Shown here one piece after another: positions 26,353 through 35,407 of a DNA stretch of 64,000 bases (positions within the stretch are counted from its first letter, which is position 1; the number at the start of each line of letters is the position of its first letter). A model generated the notes under the pieces. That model made no database searches. It saw only the letters and a list, made by a program, of their open reading frames with translations, and was not told the DNA's origin. Source of the DNA: Streptomyces griseocarneus. Its GTDB lineage: Bacteria > Actinomycetota > Actinomycetes > Streptomycetales > Streptomycetaceae. Position numbers and translations under genes: made by a program. The stretch covers positions 930,001 to 994,000 of the forward strand of contig PENC01000002.1 of assembly GCA_003674045.1 (NCBI GenBank), read 5' to 3'.

Positions 26353-26819
26353 CGTCTGCGGGCCGGTGGGGGCTTGTCGCGCCGTTCCCCGCGCCCCTTG
26401 GGTTGTGTGGGGGCCGGGGGCGGTGCCTCCGGGCTGGGAACCTGAAACGCGGTGCGTGCGGCCGATACGTGTGGGGAGCCGTGATTCATGCACCGTCGTT
26501 TCAGAACCCCACCCTCCGGCCCCGCCCCCTCCACCGGATGTCGGCCGTGCCCCGTCAGGGGCGCGGGACTGTGGCATTGGGCGCGACAGCGCCCTGTAAG
26601 GGGCGCGGGGAACTGCGCGACCAGCCCCCACCGGAGCCGCAGACGCAAATGGAGCTCACGAGGCTCCCCGGTAGGCGCGGGGTCCAGGGCGCAGCCCCGG
26701 TGGGGGTTCGGGGGCGAAGCCCCCGGGGCAGGGGGCATGACGTCGGGTTACGGGCGGGTGGGAGAAGCACCAGCGAGGCCCGGAGCAAACCCCGGGCAAC
26801 GAAAGGAGCACGGTCACCC
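26353..26819. repeat. Second MITE-like composite element and hairpins between two iolG-type genes
   Basis: This 467-bp gap holds no gene. From 26357 to 26571 it repeats the composite of 10355-10590 in the same order: left arm, GGAACCTGAAACGCGGTGCG, the CATGCACCGTCGTTTCAG arm (26488-26505), a CTCCGGCCCCGCCCCCTCC spacer, and a truncated right arm. A further complete arm at 26600-26640, a CTCACGAGGCTCC-containing tail and a GGGGGCGAAGCCCCC hairpin (26711-26725) follow. The element starts five bases after the upstream stop. A ribosome site (AAAGGAG) near 26802 serves the downstream gene. Confidence 0.78.
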
Positions 26820-27815
26820 ATGCGCATCGGACTCGTCGGCGCAGGCCGCATCGGCACATTCCACGCCGAGACCGTCACCCGAAGCGGTCATCAACTTCTC
26901 ATCGCCGACGCCGATCCGGCCCGCGCCGCCGCACTGGCGGCAAAGACCGACGCCGAAGCCACCTCCCTGGACACCCTCTTCCGGCGCGCGAGCGCGATCG
27001 TCATCACCACCCCCACCGCCACCCACCCCGACCTGATCACCAGGGCCGCCCGAGCCGGTCTGCCCACCTTCTGCGAGAAGCCCATCGCGCTCACCCCGGC
27101 CGCCTCGCTCGACGCGCTGCGCGCCGCGGAGGAGGCCGGGATTCTGCTGCAGCTCGGGTTTCAGCGCCGCTTCGATCCCGGGTACCGCGCGGCGCGCGAC
27201 GCGGTGCGGGCGGGGCGGCTGGGGAGGGTGCACACGATCCGGACCGTGACTTCGGATGCCGCGCCTCCCCCGCCGGAGTTCCTGCCGCTGTCCGGTGGGC
27301 TGATCCGTGACTGCCTGGTGCACGACTTCGACGCCGTACGGTGGCTGACGGGACGTGAGGTGACGGAGGTGTACGCGCGCGGCTCGGCGGGCGGGGCGGA
27401 GTTCTTCCGGGAGGCGGGGGACGTGGACACCGCTGCCGCCCTGCTCACCCTGGACGACGGCACGCTCGTCACCGCCACGGCCACCCGGTACAACGGCGCG
27501 GGCCACGACGTACGGACGGAGCTGTCCGGCGAGCGCGACCAGTGGGTGGTCGGGCTCGGCGAGCGTACGCCCGTGACCTCGGCCGAGCCCGGCGGCCCGG
27601 GTGCCCCGGACCGGCCCTGGACCGGGTTCCTGGAGCGCTTCGCCGCCGCGTACCGCGCCGAGATCGCCCACTTCCTCCTGGCCGCCCGCGGCGAGGCGCC
27701 CAACCCGTGCTCCGGCCGGGACGCCCTGGCCGCCGCGCTCGTCGCCGAGGCGTGCGAACTGTCGCGGCGGGAGGGCCGCCCCGTTCGCATGCAGGAGATG
27801 ACCGAGCCGAGGTGA
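26820..27815 (+). CDS. Gfo/Idh/MocA oxidoreductase, second inositol dehydrogenase-like enzyme
   Basis: This 331-residue protein has MRIGLVGAGRIGTFHAE for NAD(P) binding, the motif FCEKPIALTP, and GGLIRDCLVHDFDAVRWLTG, which contains the catalytic Asp/His helix. It is as close to known IolG proteins in its motifs as its neighbour. Pairs of such enzymes often handle different inositol stereoisomers. ATG at 26820 has AAAGGAG upstream. Its stop codon overlaps a perfect hairpin terminator (27814-27839), so it ends the rightward arm. Confidence 0.88.
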   Translation: MRIGLVGAGRIGTFHAETVTRSGHQLLIADADPARAAALAAKTDAEATSLDTLFRRASAIVITTPTATHPDLITRAARAGLPTFCEKPIALTPAASLDALRAAEEAGILLQLGFQRRFDPGYRAARDAVRAGRLGRVHTIRTVTSDAAPPPPEFLPLSGGLIRDCLVHDFDAVRWLTGREVTEVYARGSAGGAEFFREAGDVDTAAALLTLDDGTLVTATATRYNGAGHDVRTELSGERDQWVVGLGERTPVTSAEPGGPGAPDRPWTGFLERFAAAYRAEIAHFLLAARGEAPNPCSGRDALAAALVAEACELSRREGRPVRMQEMTEPR

Positions 27816-27839
27816 CCGAGCGGATCGGGCCGCTCGGTC
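27814..27839 (+). terminator. 10-bp perfect hairpin at the end of the rightward iol arm
   Basis: GACCGAGCGG (27814-27823) and CCGCTCGGTC (27830-27839) enclose a 6-base loop. The left arm begins within the TGA stop codon. Little T-richness follows, but position and perfect pairing fit a terminator. Confidence 0.6.
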
Positions 27840-28049
27840 CATAACCACTCATTCCGCCCTTCCGCGTCATATCCCTGTCACGACCGTCACGCTTCGGCTG
27901 AGCTTCGGTCACAGCCGTTCGACAACCCCTCGCAGCCGGTCACTCTGCGTCTCTCACCGGGCACAGGGTGAGTGATCACGAAAGGTCGCGCCACGGCTCC
28001 CCCGACGGACCCCCCTCCGTCGTCGCGGCGCGGCGGAGAGGCGCGCGAG

Positions 28050-28256
28050 ATGACCGATCGTCGGCTCTGGTCCTACAAAGAGATCGCGGCACACATCGGC
28101 GTACAGACCGACACCGTCCGGACCTACCGCAAGCACGGGCTGCTCCCCGCCCCCGACCTCAACGAGGGCGGCAAGCCGTACTGGTTCGCGGACACCATCC
28201 GCACCTGGGTGGCGTCCCGCCCCGGCAACCGCTCCCGGCGCGAGACCAAGCGCTGA
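28050..28256 (+). CDS. Small MerR-like helix-turn-helix protein
   Basis: From ATG 28050 the protein has 68 residues, and almost all of it is one winged-helix DNA-binding domain (LWSYKEIAAHIGVQTDTVRT, then YRKHGLLPAPD and KPYWFADTIRTWVASRPG). There is no effector or metal-binding domain. The start follows a purine-rich GGCGGAGAGG; an upstream in-frame GTG at 27972 would add a Pro-rich tail. Such proteins in Streptomyces are widespread and mostly uncharacterised, some related to excisionase/BldC-like regulators. It is separated from the copper genes by a hairpin and is not obviously part of them. Confidence 0.8.
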   Translation: MTDRRLWSYKEIAAHIGVQTDTVRTYRKHGLLPAPDLNEGGKPYWFADTIRTWVASRPGNRSRRETKR

Positions 28257-28279
28257 CCCCGCCCCCGCTCCGTCCCCGG

Positions 28280-28315
28280 CAGGGCCCCGGTCCGGTCTTC
28301 CGGCCCGGGGCCCTG
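28280..28315 (+). terminator. 11-bp hairpin after the small HTH gene
   Basis: CAGGGCCCCGG (28280-28290) and CCGGGGCCCTG (28305-28315) are perfectly complementary with a 14-base loop. The hairpin lies 24 bp after the HTH stop and before the copper operator, so it separates the two transcription units. Confidence 0.6.
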
Positions 28316-28338
28316 GCCTGTCACCCCCTCCCGGGGAA

Positions 28339-28353
28339 TACCCCCAGGGGGTA
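28339..28353. promoter_or_regulatory. CsoR-type copper operator upstream of copZ
   Basis: The sequence TACCCCCAGGGGGTA is a perfect 7-1-7 inverted repeat and matches the G/C-tract palindrome bound by the copper-sensing repressor CsoR in actinobacteria. It lies 62 bp before copZ, where it can overlap the promoter. Repression would be relieved when CsoR binds Cu(I). The csoR gene itself is not in the window. Confidence 0.85.
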
Positions 28354-28414
28354 GGGTGTTGCTGCCGTTGACGAACACGTCACAGGGCACGCGACCCCAC
28401 CGAGGAGAACCACC

Positions 28415-28633
28415 ATGAGCGACCTCACCACCGTCTACCAGGTGACCGGCATGACCTGCGGCCACTGCGAGTCCGCGGTCACCGAGGAGGTCTCCGCCGT
28501 CGCGGGCGTGACCTCGGTGAAGGCCGTCGCCGCGACCGGCCTGGTCACCGTCGTCTCCGCCGGCCCGCTCGACGAGGAGGCCGTCCGCGCCGCCGTCGAC
28601 GAGGCGGGCTACGAGCTCACCGGCCGCGCCTGA
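28415..28633 (+). CDS. copZ: Copper chaperone (heavy-metal-associated domain)
   Basis: This 72-residue single HMA domain has the metal-binding motif [11 protein letters not shown] and the ferredoxin-like secondary structure of CopZ. It binds Cu(I) in the cytoplasm and hands it to the efflux ATPase encoded 28 bp downstream. It follows the CsoR-type operator and so should be induced by copper. A ribosome site (GAGGAG) lies at 28400-28405. Confidence 0.93.
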   Translation: MSDLTTVYQVTGMTCGHCESAVTEEVSAVAGVTSVKAVAATGLVTVVSAGPLDEEAVRAAVDEAGYELTGRA

Positions 28634-28661
28634 CCCCGGTCCCGTTCCGCCGGGAACCGTC

Positions 28662-30893
28662 ATGAACAGCACCACCGAGGTCGAGCTCTCCATCGGCGGG
28701 ATGACCTGTGCCTCGTGCGCCGCCCGCGTGGAGCGCAGGCTCAGCCGCATGGACGGCGTCCGGACGGCCACCGTCAACTTCGCCACGGAGAAGGCGCACG
28801 TCCTCTTCGGCGACGGGGTGAAGGTCGCCGACCTGGTCGCGGCCGTGGAGCGCACGGGCTACACCGCCGAGCCGCCCCGCACCCCGGCCCCCGGGCCGGA
28901 GCCGGAGCCGGAGCCCGAGGGCGGCGGGGAGGCGGCGGCGCTCCGCCGTCGGCTGCTGGTCAGCGGCGCGCTGGCGGTGCCGGTCGTCCTGCTGTCCATG
29001 GTCCCCGCGCTCCAGTTCGACAACTGGCAGTGGCTCTCGCTGACCCTGGCCGCGCCCGTCGTGGTCTGGGGCGGGTTCCCCTTCCACAAGGCCGCCTGGG
29101 CCAACGCGCGGCACGGCGCCGCGACCATGGACACCCTGGTCTCGATCGGCACGCTGGCCGCGTTCGGCTGGTCGCTGTGGGCCCTCTTCCTGGGCACGGC
29201 CGGGATGCCGCACATGCGGCACGCGTTCACCCTCACCGTCTCCCGCGCCGACAGCTCGTCGCAGATCTATCTGGAGGCGGCGGCCGGGGTGACGGTGTTC
29301 CTGCTGGCCGGGCGCCGGCTGGAGGCCCGGTCCAAGCGGAAGGCCGGCGCCGCGCTGCGCGCGCTGCTGGAGCTGGGTGCCAAGGACGTGGCCGTGCTGC
29401 GCGACGGCCGCGAGGTACGCGTCCCGGTCGCGCTGCTGGCGGTCGGCGACCGCTTCGTCGTCCGGCCCGGGGAGAAGATCGCCACGGACGGCACGGTGAC
29501 CGGGGGCTCCTCCGCCGTGGACGTGTCGATGCTCACCGGCGAGTCGGTGCCGGTGGACGTGGCCGTGGGCGACGCCGTGGCCGGGGCGACCGTCAACGTC
29601 TCGGGGCGGCTGGTCGTGGAGGCCGCCCGGGTGGGCGCGGACACGCAGCTCGCGCGGATGGCGCGGCTCGTGGAGGACGCGCAGAACGGCAAGGCGGAGG
29701 TGCAGCGCCTCGCCGACCGGATCTCCGGGGTCTTCGTGCCCGTGGTCCTGCTGATCGCCCTGGGCACACTGGCGGTCTGGCTTGCGGTCACCGGTGATGT
29801 CACGGCCGCGTTCACCGCCGCCGTGGCCGTACTGATCATCGCCTGTCCGTGCGCCCTGGGCCTGGCCACGCCGACCGCGCTCATGGTCGGTACGGGCCGG
29901 GGCGCCCAGCTCGGCATCCTGATCAAGGGTCCGGAGGTGCTGGAGTCCACCCGGCGGGTGGACACGGTCGTCCTGGACAAGACGGGCACGGTCACGACGG
30001 GCCGCATGGGCCTGCACGACGTGGTCCCGGCGGAAGGCACGGACGAGCGCGAACTCCTGCGGTACGCGGGGGCGCTGGAGCACTCCTCCGAGCACCCCGT
30101 GGCACAGGCCGTCGCCGCCGGTGCCGCCGGGCGCGCGGGCGGGCTGCCCGCCACCGAACACTTCGCGAACGCGCCCGGCCTCGGCGTCCGTGGCCGGGTC
30201 GAGGGGCACGAGGTACTGGTGGGCCGGGAGGCGCTGCTGAGCGAGGCGGGGATCGAGCTGCCCGCCCGGCTGGCGGATGCCCTGGCCGCCGCCCGCGCCG
30301 AGGGCCGTACGGCGGTGGCGGTCGCCTGGGACGGGGCGGCACGCGGTGTCCTCTCGGTCGCCGACACGGTCAAGGAGACCAGCGCGCAGGCGGTGGCGGA
30401 GCTGCGGGCACTGGGCCTCAGGCCCGTGCTGCTGACCGGCGACAACCGGGCCGTCGCGGAGTCCGTCGCCCACGCGGTCGGCATCGACGAGGTGATCGCC
30501 GAAGTGCTGCCGCAGGACAAGGTCGCCGTGGTCCGGCGGCTCCAGGACGAGGGCCGTACGGTCGCGATGGTCGGCGACGGTGTCAACGACGCGGCCGCCC
30601 TGGCCACCGCCGACCTGGGGCTGGCCATGGGCACCGGAACGGACGCCGCCATGGAGGCGGGCGACCTCACGCTCGTCCGGGGCGACCTGCGGGTGGCGGC
30701 GGACGCGATCCGGCTCGCGCGCCGGACCCTGGCCACCATCAAGGGCAACCTCTTCTGGGCGTTCGGCTACAACGTGGCGGCCCTGCCGCTCGCGGCGGCC
30801 GGGCTGCTCAACCCGATGATCGCCGGGGCCGCGATGGCGTTCTCCTCGGTGTTCGTCGTGACCAACAGCCTGCGGCTGCGCCGGTTCATCTGA
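28662..30893 (+). CDS. copA: Copper-exporting P1B-type ATPase
   Basis: This 743-residue membrane ATPase pumps Cu(I) out of the cell. It has one N-terminal HMA domain ([16 protein letters not shown]), eight membrane helices, the TGES actuator motif, the transmembrane metal site [10 protein letters not shown] (about residue 396), the phosphorylation site DKTGT (about 439) and the hinge [11 protein letters not shown] Pro/Glu-rich linker follows the HMA domain. One HMA domain is normal for actinobacterial CopA. It is co-transcribed with copZ under the CsoR-type operator. Confidence 0.95.
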   Translation: MNSTTEVELSIGGMTCASCAARVERRLSRMDGVRTATVNFATEKAHVLFGDGVKVADLVAAVERTGYTAEPPRTPAPGPEPEPEPEGGGEAAALRRRLLVSGALAVPVVLLSMVPALQFDNWQWLSLTLAAPVVVWGGFPFHKAAWANARHGAATMDTLVSIGTLAAFGWSLWALFLGTAGMPHMRHAFTLTVSRADSSSQIYLEAAAGVTVFLLAGRRLEARSKRKAGAALRALLELGAKDVAVLRDGREVRVPVALLAVGDRFVVRPGEKIATDGTVTGGSSAVDVSMLTGESVPVDVAVGDAVAGATVNVSGRLVVEAARVGADTQLARMARLVEDAQNGKAEVQRLADRISGVFVPVVLLIALGTLAVWLAVTGDVTAAFTAAVAVLIIACPCALGLATPTALMVGTGRGAQLGILIKGPEVLESTRRVDTVVLDKTGTVTTGRMGLHDVVPAEGTDERELLRYAGALEHSSEHPVAQAVAAGAAGRAGGLPATEHFANAPGLGVRGRVEGHEVLVGREALLSEAGIELPARLADALAAARAEGRTAVAVAWDGAARGVLSVADTVKETSAQAVAELRALGLRPVLLTGDNRAVAESVAHAVGIDEVIAEVLPQDKVAVVRRLQDEGRTVAMVGDGVNDAAALATADLGLAMGTGTDAAMEAGDLTLVRGDLRVAADAIRLARRTLATIKGNLFWAFGYNVAALPLAAAGLLNPMIAGAAMAFSSVFVVTNSLRLRRFI

Positions 30894-31128
30894 CGCTCCG
30901 CCCGAACGGTTCGCCCGAAGGTTCGCCCGAACTCGGCCGAAACCATTCCATCCGGGCCCGATTCATTCGCATGTCGTCCATATAAGCGACACAACACCCA
31001 CACATTTAGCCCCTTGCCCTTTTACGTCCGGTTATGGCAAGAGACCTAGATCACAGCCAAATCAAGGTAACCATTGCGGGGGGTCGTGGGTCTAACCGGG
31101 CAGTGCTGGATCGTCTTGGGGGACGGTA
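30894..31128. other. Noncoding stretch after copA
   Basis: No gene is seen. A perfect tandem duplication of the 12-mer GGTTCGCCCGAA occupies 30908-30931. A relatively AT-rich section (about 30980-31075) could carry promoters for the structured RNA region to the right, but no convincing -35/-10 pair was found. Confidence 0.4.
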
Positions 31129-31318
31129 CCGGCCACGCGTGGCCGGGGCACGTACACCGGGGAGCTTTGAGCGGCCCTCCCGTCGGTACGCGTCCCGGCA
31201 GATCGCGTCGGCTCCGCGCACCGCGGCTCCCGGCAGGATCCCGTGGGGGGAATCCGCGCTGGGGTACAGAGAAGCGCCCCGCTCCGACCCGTGGGGGGAT
31301 CGGCAGCGGGGCGCTTTT
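31129..31318. ncRNA. Candidate structured small RNA (possible 6C-type) beside the citrate synthase gene
   Basis: The region starts with an 18-bp palindrome (31129-31146). Two related hairpins contain the same 12-mer CCCGTGGGGGGA, in GGATCCCGTGGGGGGAATCC (31231-31250) and CCGACCCGTGGGGGGATCGG (31284-31303). The second sits inside a longer stem (AAGCGCCCCGCT at 31272-31283, AGCGGGGCGCTT at 31304-31315) followed by TT. Read on the plus strand, this ends like an intrinsic terminator. Read on the minus strand, each loop shows six cytosines, which is the description of actinobacterial 6C RNA. Strand and ends are unresolved. Confidence 0.45.
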
Positions 31319-31355
31319 CGCGCACTCACGGCAGATGCGCATACCGATACATACG

Positions 31356-31391
31356 AAAAAGGGCGCACCCCTTCAGGGGTGCGCCCTTTTT
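31356..31391. terminator. gltA: Perfect bidirectional terminator next to citrate synthase
   Basis: A perfect 16-bp stem (31356-31371 and 31376-31391) with loop TTCA has an A-run at the left edge and a T-run at the right, so it works in both directions. It lies 28 bp after the citrate synthase stop and also blocks transcription arriving from the RNA region on the left. It is the best intrinsic terminator in the window. Confidence 0.92.
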
Positions 31392-31418
31392 CACGCCTCA
31401 GGCGGTGCCGCTGCGGCG

Positions 31419-32702
31419 TCAGGCACGCTCGGGCAGGTCGCGCTGGACGACGCCCGTGTAGATCTGGCGCGGGCGGCCGATGCGGGAACCCGGCTCCTTG
31501 ATCATCTCGTGCCACTGGGCGATCCAGCCGGGGAGCCGGCCGAGCGCGAAGAGCACGGTGAACATCTCGGACGGGAAGCCCATGGCCCGGTAGATCAGGC
31601 CGGTGTAGAAGTCCACGTTCGGGTAGAGGTTGCGCGAGACGAAGTAGTCGTCGGAGAGCGCGTGCTCCTCCAGCTTCAGCGCGATGTCCAGCAGCTCGTC
31701 GGACTTGCCGAGCGCGGAGAGGACGTCGTGCGCCGCCGCCTTGATGATCTTCGCCCGGGGGTCGAAGCTCTTGTAGACGCGGTGGCCGAAGCCCATCAGC
31801 CGGACGCCGTCCTCCTTGTTCTTCACCTTGCGGATGAAGGCGTCGACGTCGCCACCGGCGGCCTGGATGCCCTCGAGCATCTCCAGGACGGCCTGGTTGG
31901 CACCGCCGTGCAGGGGGCCCCACAGGGCGTTGATGCCCGCGGAGATCGACGCGAAGAGGTTGGCCTGCGAGGAGCCGACCAGACGCACGGTGGAGGTCGA
32001 ACAGTTCTGCTCGTGGTCCGCGTGCAGGATCAGCAGCTTGTCCAGGGCGCTGACGACGACGGGGTCCAGCTCGAACTCGGCGGCGGGCACCGAGAAGGTC
32101 ATGCGCAGGAAGTTCTCGACGTAACCGAGGTCGTTGCGCGGGTAGACGATCGGGTGGCCGATCGACTTCTTGTACGCGTACGCGGCGATCGTCGGCAGCT
32201 TGGCCAGCAGGCGGATCGTCGAGAGGTGGCGCTGCTTCTCGTCGAACGGGTTGTGGCTGTCCTGGTAGAAGGTGGACAGCGCGCTGACCACGGACGACAG
32301 CATGGCCATCGGGTGGGCGTCGCGCGGGAAGCCGTCGAAGAACCGCTTGACGTCCTCGTGCAGCAGGGTGTGCTGGGTGATCTCGCCCTGGAAGGTGGCG
32401 AGCTCGTCGGCGGTCGGCAGCTCGCCGTTGATCAGCAGGAAGGCGGTCTCCAGGAAGGAGCTGCGCTCGGCCAGCTGCTCGATCGGGTAGCCGCGGTAGC
32501 GCAGGATGCCGCGCTCGCCGTCGAGGTAGGTGATCGCGGATTTGTACGCGGCGGTGTTGCCGTAACCGGAGTCGAGGGTCACCAGACCGGTCTGGGCGCG
32601 GAGCTTGCCGATATCGAAGCCCTTGTCGCCGACGGTGCTGTCGACCACCGGGTAGGTGTACTCACTGTCCCCGTACCGCAGTACTACAGAGTTGTCGCTC
32701 AC
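31419..32702 (-). CDS. gltA: Citrate synthase
   Basis: This 427-residue type II (hexameric) citrate synthase condenses acetyl-CoA with oxaloacetate. Catalytic segments are LHADHEQNCSTSTVRLVGSS, the GPLHGGANQAVLEML loop and LMGFGHRVYKSFDPRAKI. GTG 32702 is chosen because GAGGGA lies just upstream and because the peptide then begins SDNSVVLRYGD, as usual in the genus. An in-frame GTG four codons earlier would use up that ribosome site. The gene is monocistronic with a strong terminator. Confidence 0.95.
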   Translation of the reverse strand: MSDNSVVLRYGDSEYTYPVVDSTVGDKGFDIGKLRAQTGLVTLDSGYGNTAAYKSAITYLDGERGILRYRGYPIEQLAERSSFLETAFLLINGELPTADELATFQGEITQHTLLHEDVKRFFDGFPRDAHPMAMLSSVVSALSTFYQDSHNPFDEKQRHLSTIRLLAKLPTIAAYAYKKSIGHPIVYPRNDLGYVENFLRMTFSVPAAEFELDPVVVSALDKLLILHADHEQNCSTSTVRLVGSSQANLFASISAGINALWGPLHGGANQAVLEMLEGIQAAGGDVDAFIRKVKNKEDGVRLMGFGHRVYKSFDPRAKIIKAAAHDVLSALGKSDELLDIALKLEEHALSDDYFVSRNLYPNVDFYTGLIYRAMGFPSEMFTVLFALGRLPGWIAQWHEMIKEPGSRIGRPRQIYTGVVQRDLPERA

Positions 32703-32891
32703 GTCATCCCTCACCGACGTTGTGCCTCTTCTTCGAGGTGCCCTGACTACCCCTACCTTCCCCCATTTGGACGATGCACGTGCACTCGGGGTCGGCCATA
32801 GGGCCTAAAGACGGCACTCAGTGCCGCCCAGCCTCGCCATACTGCCCCGTTCCTCCCGGTTGGTAAACCGTCTGGAGACGAACGCCACCTT

Positions 32892-35129
32892 CTACCCGCT
32901 CTCGAGCGCCCCTCCGTCGGGCCGCGAGCCCCCGCCGAGCCTGTGGTCCAGAGCGGTGCACCGGCGCCCCGCGGAGACCGTGCGTACGGCCTGCCCGAGG
33001 GCCTTGCGCGAGCCCACCAGCACCACCAGGCGTTTTGCCCGGGTTACGGCGGTATAGAGGAGATTGCGCTGAAGCATCATCCAGGCCCCGGTGGTGACCG
33101 GGATCACCACCGCGGGGTACTCGCTGCCCTGCGAGCGATGGATGGTCACCGCGTAGGCGTGGGCGAGTTCGTCCAGTTCGTCGAAGTCGTAGTCGACCTC
33201 CTCGTCCTCGTCGGTGCGCACGGTGAGCTTCTGCTCGATGTCGTCCAGGGCGGTGACGACGCCGACGGTGCCGTTGAAGACGCCGTTCGCGCCCTTCTCG
33301 TAGTTGTTGCGGATCTGGGTGACCTTGTCGCCGACGCGGAAGACCCGGCCGCCGAAGCGGCGCTCCGGCAGGCCGGGGCGAGCGGGCGTGATCGCCTGCT
33401 GGAGCAGCCCGTTGAGGGTGCCCGCGCCGGCCGGTCCGCGGTGCATGGGGGCCAGTACCTGGATGTCGCGGCGGGGGTCGAGGCCGAACTTCGCGGGGAT
33501 GCGCCGCGCGGCCACCTCCACGGTGAGCCTGCCCGCCGCCTCGGTGTCCTCCTCGGCGAAGAGGAAGAAGTCCGCCAGCCCCTGAGTGATGGGCTGGGCG
33601 CCGGAGTTGATGCGGTGTGCGTTGGTGACCACGCCGGACTGCTGTGCCTGCCGGAAGATCCGGGTGAGCCGCACGGCGGGCACGGGGCTGCCGGGGGCGA
33701 GGAGGTCGCGCAGCACCTCGCCCGCGCCGACGGACGGCAGCTGGTCCACGTCGCCGACGAGCAGCAGGTGGGCGCCCGGCGGCACGGCCTTGACGAGCTT
33801 GTTGGCCAGCAGCAGGTCGAGCATCGACGCCTCGTCGACGACGACCAGGTCGGCGTCCAGCGGGCGGTCCCGGTCGTACGCGGCGTCACCGCCGGGCTTG
33901 AGCTCCAGGAGGCGGTGCACGGTGGACGCCTCGGCGCCGGTGAGCTCGGAGAGCCGCTTGGCGGCCCGGCCGGTGGGAGCGGCGAGCACGACCTTGGCCT
34001 TCTTGGCGCGGGCCAGCTCCACGACCGACCGCACGGTGAAGGACTTGCCGCAGCCGGGACCGCCGGTGAGGACCGCGACCCTGCTGGAGAGCGCCAGCCT
34101 GACGGCCTGCTGCTGCTCGGGGGCCAGCTCGGCGCCGGTGCGCGCGGCGAGCCAGCTCAGGGCCTTGTCCCAGTCGACGCCCTGGAAGGCGGCCAGCCGG
34201 TCCTCCTCCGTCCGCAGCAGCCGCCCGAGCTGGGCGGCGAGGGAGATTTCGGCCCGGTGGAAGGGGATCAGATAGACGGCGGTGACGGGCTCGCCGTCCG
34301 GGCCGGGGACGCGCTCGCGGACCACGCCCTCCTCGTCGGCGGCGAGTTCGGCGAGGCAGTCGATGACGAGCCCGGTGTCGACCTGGAGCAGCTTGACCGC
34401 GTCGGCGATGAGCCGCTCCTCGGGGAGGAAGCAGTGCCCCTGGTCGGTGGACTGGGAAAGGGCGTACTGCAGACCGGCCTTGACGCGCTCCGGGCTGTCA
34501 TGCGGGATGCCGACGGCCTGGGCGATGCGGTCGGCGGTCAGGAAGCCGATGCCCCAGACGTCGGCGGCGAGCCGGTAGGGCTGATTGCGGGTCACGGAGA
34601 TGGAGGCGTCCCCGTACTTCTTGTAGATGCGCACGGCGATGGAGGTGGAGACGCCGACGCCCTGCAGGAAGACCATGACCTCCTTGATGGCCTTCTGCTC
34701 CTCCCAGGCGGCCCCGATCATCTTGGTGCGCTTGGGCCCCAGGCCGGGCACCTCGATCAGGCGCCCGGGCTCCTTCTCGATGACCTCCAGGGTGGCGGTG
34801 CCGAAGTGCTCGGTGATCCGGTCGGCGATGCGCGGGCCGATGCCCTTGATCAGGCCCGAGCCGAGATAGCGGCGGATGCCCTGGACGGTGGCGGGCAGGA
34901 GGGTCCGGTAGTTCTCCACGGTGAACTGGCGGCCGTACTGCGGGTGGGAGCCCCAGCGGCCCTCCATCCGGAGCGACTCCCCCGGCTGGGCGCCGAGCAG
35001 CGCGCCGACGACCGTGAGGAGGTCACCGCTGCCGCGGCCGGTGTCGACCCGGGCGACGGTATAGCCGCTCTCCTCGTTGGCGTAGGTGATCCGCTCCAGG
35101 ACCCCTTCCACCACTGCCATGTTCGCCAT
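32892..35129 (-). CDS. recD2: RecD2-type ATP-dependent DNA helicase
   Basis: This 745-residue SF1B helicase moves 5' to 3' on DNA in repair independent of RecBC. The N-terminal part has the OB-like and helix-hairpin-helix segments of RecD2 (YLGSGLIKGIGPRIADRI, VPGLGPKRTKMI). The helicase core has Walker A LTGGPGCGKSFT (about residue 355), Walker B VVVDEASMLD, LLVGDVDQLPSVGAGEVLRD and the C-terminal YAVTIHRSQGSEYP. ATG 35129 begins MANMAVVEG; longer upstream frames have no support. It follows no partner recB or recC. Confidence 0.94.
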   Translation of the reverse strand: MANMAVVEGVLERITYANEESGYTVARVDTGRGSGDLLTVVGALLGAQPGESLRMEGRWGSHPQYGRQFTVENYRTLLPATVQGIRRYLGSGLIKGIGPRIADRITEHFGTATLEVIEKEPGRLIEVPGLGPKRTKMIGAAWEEQKAIKEVMVFLQGVGVSTSIAVRIYKKYGDASISVTRNQPYRLAADVWGIGFLTADRIAQAVGIPHDSPERVKAGLQYALSQSTDQGHCFLPEERLIADAVKLLQVDTGLVIDCLAELAADEEGVVRERVPGPDGEPVTAVYLIPFHRAEISLAAQLGRLLRTEEDRLAAFQGVDWDKALSWLAARTGAELAPEQQQAVRLALSSRVAVLTGGPGCGKSFTVRSVVELARAKKAKVVLAAPTGRAAKRLSELTGAEASTVHRLLELKPGGDAAYDRDRPLDADLVVVDEASMLDLLLANKLVKAVPPGAHLLLVGDVDQLPSVGAGEVLRDLLAPGSPVPAVRLTRIFRQAQQSGVVTNAHRINSGAQPITQGLADFFLFAEEDTEAAGRLTVEVAARRIPAKFGLDPRRDIQVLAPMHRGPAGAGTLNGLLQQAITPARPGLPERRFGGRVFRVGDKVTQIRNNYEKGANGVFNGTVGVVTALDDIEQKLTVRTDEDEEVDYDFDELDELAHAYAVTIHRSQGSEYPAVVIPVTTGAWMMLQRNLLYTAVTRAKRLVVLVGSRKALGQAVRTVSAGRRCTALDHRLGGGSRPDGGALESG

Positions 35130-35231
35130 GCCCCGAAGGTACCGCCCGGCTGCGACAGCCCGTTCGGCCCTGTGGATAACTCCCTTTACCCGCAGGTGAA
35201 AGCCCCTTCGCGGAGGGATGCCCGAGACATG

Positions 35232-35265
35232 CCGAGGGGCCCGGTCCGACGACCGGGCCCCTCGG
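35232..35265. terminator. 15-bp GC hairpin upstream of recD2
   Basis: CCGAGGGGCCCGGTC (35232-35246) and its exact complement (35251-35265) enclose the loop CGAC. On the minus strand it lies between the upstream TIM-barrel gene and recD2. It probably ends the sugar-cluster transcript, although no T-run is present. Confidence 0.6.
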
Positions 35266-35407
35266 GCTCCCCCCTGAATACCGGCTTCCTCCGAAATCCC
35301 CCCGGATCCCTCCCCAGGAAGCCCGATGACTGATACGACCCCCTGCACGGCGAAAGGGTTGCACCCGCTTCAAGGAGTTATCATTCCGTTATCGAATCCG
35401 GGAACGA

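Noticed and set aside
32715..32891. Possible gene between citrate synthase and recD2
   Set aside because: The 177-189 bp gap has no frame with a ribosome site, and it is better read as the citrate synthase promoter region.
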